Source of the DNA: Ophiostoma sp. CBS 140.51
Lineage: Eukaryota; Ascomycota; Sordariomycetes; Ophiostomatales; Ophiostomataceae
Assembly (NCBI GenBank): GCA_029298735.1
Contig: JANSLP010000263.1
Span: forward strand, 1 to 46,030
DNA: 46,030 nucleotides
Reading direction: 5' to 3'
Shown: piece by piece, positions 42,752 to 46,030 of the stretch
Layout: each line of letters starts with the position of its first letter
Position numbering within the stretch: the first letter of the stretch is position 1
The notes under the pieces: generated by a model
What the model was told of the DNA's origin: nothing
Seen by the model: the letters and a program-made list of their open reading frames with translations, nothing else
Database searches by the model: none
Position numbers and translations under genes: made by a program

Positions 42752-43702
42752 ATGCTCGTCGAGTCGAGGCCAAAAGGCGACCCTCCGAGCGGCTGGCCTA
42801 GCAGCCTCAAGAGTCTGAAGGGCACCCTTTCGAAGACGAAGCACCCCCATGCCAAAAACTCAAAGGCCGGACGCTCGCTTCGATTGGCGGCCAAGTGTTT
42901 TGCACCCGGAAATGGCATGCAAAACAAGAAGAAGCCAAAGAAGTCCGCTCGCTCTGAGGCACCCGAGATCGATAGCCCTACCACGGCCAGTGCGTTTGAC
43001 ACTCACTCCGATGACGCCACGAAGAAGAAGAAACAGGTCAGGGTCATTATCAAGAAGAAGAATAAGTCCGCATCGGCCACTCTCGCCTCCCCACCCGCTC
43101 TCCTCACCCCCGTCATGCCTCCCGCCCGCAAGAAGCGCATCATCATAGTCAAGAAGTCGGGATCACAGCCCGCCCCACAGGGCGTCGTTGCAGACGGTAA
43201 GCTTTATTTCAATGGCAAGCCGGCATCTGGCGTGCCACTTCCATCGTACACGAACTACAACAGCTGCGATTCCTCAAAGTCTGCAATTCAACCTTCTCCG
43301 ACAGCGTCTAGCTCTATCTCAACATATAGCAATGCTGCAAGCATTAGGCCCGAGAGTCTCTCAATCGTCACGCCACCTACATCTCCGGAGAGCTCTTCAA
43401 ACGGCCTACTGTCCGACAAGTGCCAGGTTAAGACTGAAGAAGATATGGCGGTGGGTGAGTTCGGCGAGATGGAGGAGAATACGTTGCTAAGTTTGGTAAT
43501 TATGATCGAGCTTGCAGTCATTGCAAAACATTCCCCGCACGAGGCAAAGGGCTGGGGACTCGGCCAGACGCGTATTGCCAAGGGCAAACGCAACAAATCT
43601 GTCACCGAGGTCGAAAACCGATTTATGGAGGGAGTAATCGACGAAAAGGCGAGCGAGCGATTCGCCGCCTTTGCACTTTGGAACATGGCCCGTGGGGTGT
43701 AG
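42752..43702 (+). CDS. Lys-rich protein of unknown function
   Basis: Single exon, 316 aa from the first ATG of the frame at 42752. No family is recognised. The N-terminal half is very basic, with clusters KKKKQVRVIIKKKNK and ARKKRIIIVKKSG that share a K-K-x-R-x-I-I-x-K-K pattern and may be an internal repeat or nuclear signals. The middle is Ser/Thr/Pro-rich (PTSPESSSNG). The C-terminal 80 residues look folded: a hydrophobic helix NTLLSLVIMIELAVIAKH, a Gly-Trp-Gly motif, then VENRFMEGVIDEKASERFAA and a final ALWNMARGV helix. The CT-rich leader and length support a real gene. A nuclear or nucleic-acid-binding role is guessed from charge only. Confidence 0.62.
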   Translation: MLVESRPKGDPPSGWPSSLKSLKGTLSKTKHPHAKNSKAGRSLRLAAKCFAPGNGMQNKKKPKKSARSEAPEIDSPTTASAFDTHSDDATKKKKQVRVIIKKKNKSASATLASPPALLTPVMPPARKKRIIIVKKSGSQPAPQGVVADGKLYFNGKPASGVPLPSYTNYNSCDSSKSAIQPSPTASSSISTYSNAASIRPESLSIVTPPTSPESSSNGLLSDKCQVKTEEDMAVGEFGEMEENTLLSLVIMIELAVIAKHSPHEAKGWGLGQTRIAKGKRNKSVTEVENRFMEGVIDEKASERFAAFALWNMARGV

Positions 43703-44311
43703 ACGGCTGCTTTTCAGGTATGACCTTCCCATTTCCATCTTTCCCTCCTTCCCTCCTTCCTTCTCCTCCTCCTTATACTAACACCCAGCAGCGACTACAT
43801 ATACAATACGACTAGATACGGCACCCCAGGCAGGCTCAGTATGGCCCAAGCCTGTTTTGATTCCTTTAATTTGTTAATTTTTGATGCATTATCCTTTCCA
43901 TGCTTGGGGCGTGGCGAGCTGCGTGCGGTGAGTTAGCAGCCCTCCCTGTACACTAGCATACTTGTCAGGCGTCTGGAGTTGGAAGATACCCCCAAGGCCA
44001 CAGTTGGCCTTTTTTATTTCGTATTGTATCATTTCTTGGCATGCATGTGTGGACAAACGAAGGGGTACGCATGCCCGTGTTGGTATCATTTGGACCAGAC
44101 TAGATACACTTTGTTTTGTTAGGTGGTGTCTAGTTAAAAACAGATATACCCAGCTACTAAAACAGCGTTTTCCTTCACCTGATGCTCGTGATACTAGCAG
44201 CACTGTAATGTATTGGGGTTGATGTACTTGTTTTACGGTTTTCACTGACTAAATTTTCTTTTGCTTTCGTTTTGTCATTATCGCTACTTTACAAGATGTC
44301 CATCTTCCTGC
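43703..44311. other. Convergent 3' spacer before AKR gene
   Basis: 609 bp between stop codons. It starts with a CT-rich patch (43735-43775), then AT-rich sequence. No gene seen. Confidence 0.55.
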
Positions 44312-45571
44312 TCATACGTGGCCGACGACCTTCTTGGGCTCATAAAGCTCCTCGAGGTAGGCCTCCTCCTCGTCAGTGAGAGTCTTACCAACGGCTCCCA
44401 CAGCCTCATCGATGCGTGCCAGGCTGCTGAAGCCAATGATGGGGCTCGTGATGCGCTTGTTGATCCATGCTAGCGCGACGTGAGCCATGGGCCAGTCGCG
44501 CTTTTCGGCCGTCTCCTGCACACGCTTGATAATCGTCAGATCCGGCTCAACACGGCCGACACCTGTGGGGTTGATGGCCTGCTCCTCCTCGGTGCGCTTA
44601 GTCGAACCGAAAGCGGCAGGGGGGCGTGCCAGGTGGCCACGGCACAGCGGCGCCCAGGGTATCAGGCCAACGCCCGTGTCGTTACAGAAACGGTTCATCT
44701 CCCGCTCCTCCTCACGGTACAGCAGGTTGTACTGGTTCTGCATGCTGACAAACTTGGTCCAGCCGTTGCGCTCGGCGACAAACTGCATCTGGGCAAACTG
44801 TGTGGCCCACATGGACGAGGCGCCAATGTAGCGGACCTTGCCCGAATCGACGAGGTCGTGCAGGGCCTTCATCGTTTCCTCCACGGGGGTGTTGTAGTCA
44901 AAGCGGTGGATTTGCAGCAGGTCAATGTAGTCGGTGTCGAGGCGGCGCAAGGATTCGCTAACCTGGCGGAAGATGGCAACGCGCGACAGGCCGCCCTGGT
45001 TCTGGTAGTCCTTGGACTTGTGCAGTTCGCTGCCAATATACTGCTGGCGGACGTCGGACTGCTCAGCGACCGGGAAGTAGCACTTTGTCAAGATAACGAC
45101 CTTGTGGCGGGGAATGTTGTAGGTCTTGAGGGCCTTGGCAATGGTCTCCTCGGAGCCGCCGTTGGAGTACATGTTGGCTGTATCCCATGTGTTGAGGCCC
45201 TGGTCGTAGGCGGCCTTGAGCAACGGCAGCGCCTCCTCCTCGGGGATGGCCCAGTTGATCATGGCGGCATCGGCAGCGGGGCCACCAAAGCTCATGCAGC
45301 CAAAGATGGGCACCGAGACCTTGAGGCCGCTCTTACCCAGGCGGCGGTACTCGACCTTGGTGGCGTCAATGGAGGCCTTGAGGGCGGCGGGCACCTCGCG
45401 AAGCTTTGCGGCGTCCATTTTGGAGGTGGGAGTTTTGGAGAAGAAAAGGGAGATGGTTGTCGAAAAGGAGGACACAAACGGTCGACTTGGGTGAGAGGCA
45501 GCCAGAAGACCAGGAGTCAATTTAGAGAAGGACAACGAAGGGTGCTTTGGAGTACGAAAGAAGAGAGCCAT
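44312..45571 (-). CDS. Aldo-keto reductase
   Basis: Single exon, 419 aa from ATG 45571 or 368 aa from ATG 45418. The TIM-barrel family signatures are clear: YRRLGKSGLKVSVPIFGCMS at the start of the barrel and the catalytic tetrad Asp130 (WDTANMY), Tyr135, Lys163 (ILTK) and His222 (LLQIHRFD). A late SPIIGFSSLARIDEAV block is the cofactor-binding segment. The enzyme would use NADPH to reduce aldehydes or ketones; it resembles the versiconal hemiacetal acetate reductase/YajO-type group, but substrate is not predictable. The first 51 residues are Ser/Phe/Lys/Arg-rich with no acidic residue and look like a mitochondrial presequence, while the second ATG (AAAATGG context) would give a cytosolic enzyme of usual length. 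A TATA box lies 45 bp before the first ATG. Confidence 0.9.
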   Translation of the reverse strand: MALFFRTPKHPSLSFSKLTPGLLAASHPSRPFVSSFSTTISLFFSKTPTSKMDAAKLREVPAALKASIDATKVEYRRLGKSGLKVSVPIFGCMSFGGPAADAAMINWAIPEEEALPLLKAAYDQGLNTWDTANMYSNGGSEETIAKALKTYNIPRHKVVILTKCYFPVAEQSDVRQQYIGSELHKSKDYQNQGGLSRVAIFRQVSESLRRLDTDYIDLLQIHRFDYNTPVEETMKALHDLVDSGKVRYIGASSMWATQFAQMQFVAERNGWTKFVSMQNQYNLLYREEEREMNRFCNDTGVGLIPWAPLCRGHLARPPAAFGSTKRTEEEQAINPTGVGRVEPDLTIIKRVQETAEKRDWPMAHVALAWINKRITSPIIGFSSLARIDEAVGAVGKTLTDEEEAYLEELYEPKKVVGHV

Positions 45572-45615
45572 TTGTACATCCCCGAGACTATCTTGACAAC
45601 GGCGGGGGACGGCAC

Positions 45616-45623
45616 ATTATATA
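45616..45623 (-). promoter_or_regulatory. TATA box of the aldo-keto reductase gene
   Basis: TATATAAT on the minus strand, 45 bp upstream of the first ATG (45571) and about 200 bp upstream of the second (45418). A transcription start about 30 bp downstream would just include the first ATG. Confidence 0.55.
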
Positions 45624-46030
45624 CAAAATACGATCGCTGCATAGCGTGCCAATGCCGCCGTGTCTCTTCCCAATGGCAAACTTTTAAGTTACCCAGCTAT
45701 CAAATGGACAGCTTTAGACCGGCAGTCTACGACCAAAAGTGGGAAAGTGCAGTTCGTCAAAACAAGCAGGACTGGCAAAGGGCGACAACAAGAGCCAACG
45801 GAAACGATTGCGAGACCAAACTTGGAGGTTCCCAAAGACGGGAGAGGCATGGAGGGAAAAAGCAAGCTCGACGAGGGAACGGAGTCAAATGGACGGAGTG
45901 GGTCAGGAAGGTCTGCAGGACAAAATCGGTGTATCTCCTTGGGGCCGAAAATATTACTTTTTTTGTGGGGCTCCCGTCGACATTCGTGGACAAATAAATG
46001 GGGCTAATTTTTTGTATTTCCTCATGTGCG
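45624..46030. other. Upstream flank of AKR gene to window end
   Basis: 407 bp, mostly A/G-rich on the plus strand from 45720 to 45910, i.e. CT-rich on the AKR coding strand. No gene is visible before the window ends. Confidence 0.5.

Noticed and set aside
31778..45571. Protease, ADH and aldo-keto reductase as part of a secondary-metabolite cluster
   Set aside because: No polyketide synthase, NRPS, terpene synthase, P450 or cluster transporter lies in the window, and a cell-cycle gene sits between the oxidoreductases.
44480..45997. 505-codon open frame antisense to the aldo-keto reductase
   Set aside because: It is the complement of a well-supported enzyme gene with strong third-position bias, which suppresses stops on the other strand; the translation has no recognisable domain.
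1..46030. tRNA, rRNA, CRISPR, insertion-sequence and transposase signatures
   Set aside because: I looked in intergenic DNA for B-box-like GGTTCGANTCC, terminal inverted repeats, reverse-transcriptase or transposase motifs and regular direct repeats, and found none convincing. A covariance-model and repeat-library search would be decisive.

Overview
The window looks like a stretch of nuclear chromosome from a filamentous ascomycete (Pezizomycotina). The protein families and their domain layouts resemble Sordariomycetes, possibly Ophiostomatales, but the order cannot be fixed from sequence alone. The evidence is: short introns of about 55-170 bp with GTRNGT-like donors and CTAAC-like branch sites; CT-rich leaders before start codons; fungus-specific families (OM14, Mia40 with an N-terminal anchor, Whi5-type GTB protein, Hsm3-type chaperone); and Ala/Gln/Ser-rich low-complexity proteins. 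There are no operons, CRISPR arrays, insertion sequences, or tRNA or rRNA genes that I could recognise.

Layout from left to right. 252-6806 is a dense housekeeping block: HSM3-like (-), RPC31 (+), NUP49 (-), FIP1 (+). 7316-12141 holds two minus-strand genes of unknown function, both low-complexity. 14304-18480 holds GOS1 (+), thiamine pyrophosphokinase (-) and MIA40 (+). 19038-19873 is a frame-broken gene relic (-) that keeps a normal-looking promoter. 21582-24869 holds an OM14-type mitochondrial outer-membrane protein (+) and a Myb/SANT-like DNA-binding protein (-). A stretch of about 6.9 kb (24870-31777) follows with no gene I can support. Then come a secreted pepsin-type aspartic protease (31778-33178, +), a zinc alcohol dehydrogenase (33904-35239, -), a Whi5-type G1/S repressor (37774-39721, -), an unknown lysine-rich protein (42752-43702, +) and an aldo-keto reductase (44312-45571, -).

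Most neighbours alternate between divergent pairs with shared promoters and convergent pairs with short 3' spacers. The functions are those of an ordinary core chromosome region: Pol III transcription, nuclear pore, mRNA 3'-end formation, Golgi SNARE, cofactor synthesis, mitochondrial import and outer membrane, cell-cycle control and secreted proteolysis. I see no biosynthetic cluster and no convincing new multi-gene system. The points most worth a second look are an intron that splits the OM14 start codon (A|TG), a GOS1 first coding exon that is only the ATG, the frame-broken gene with an intact promoter, the long gene-empty region with a homopurine tract, and repeated TCACGTG motifs in intergenic DNA.

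Exon boundaries were placed by hand from splice signals, reading frame and family conservation; none is backed by transcript data.
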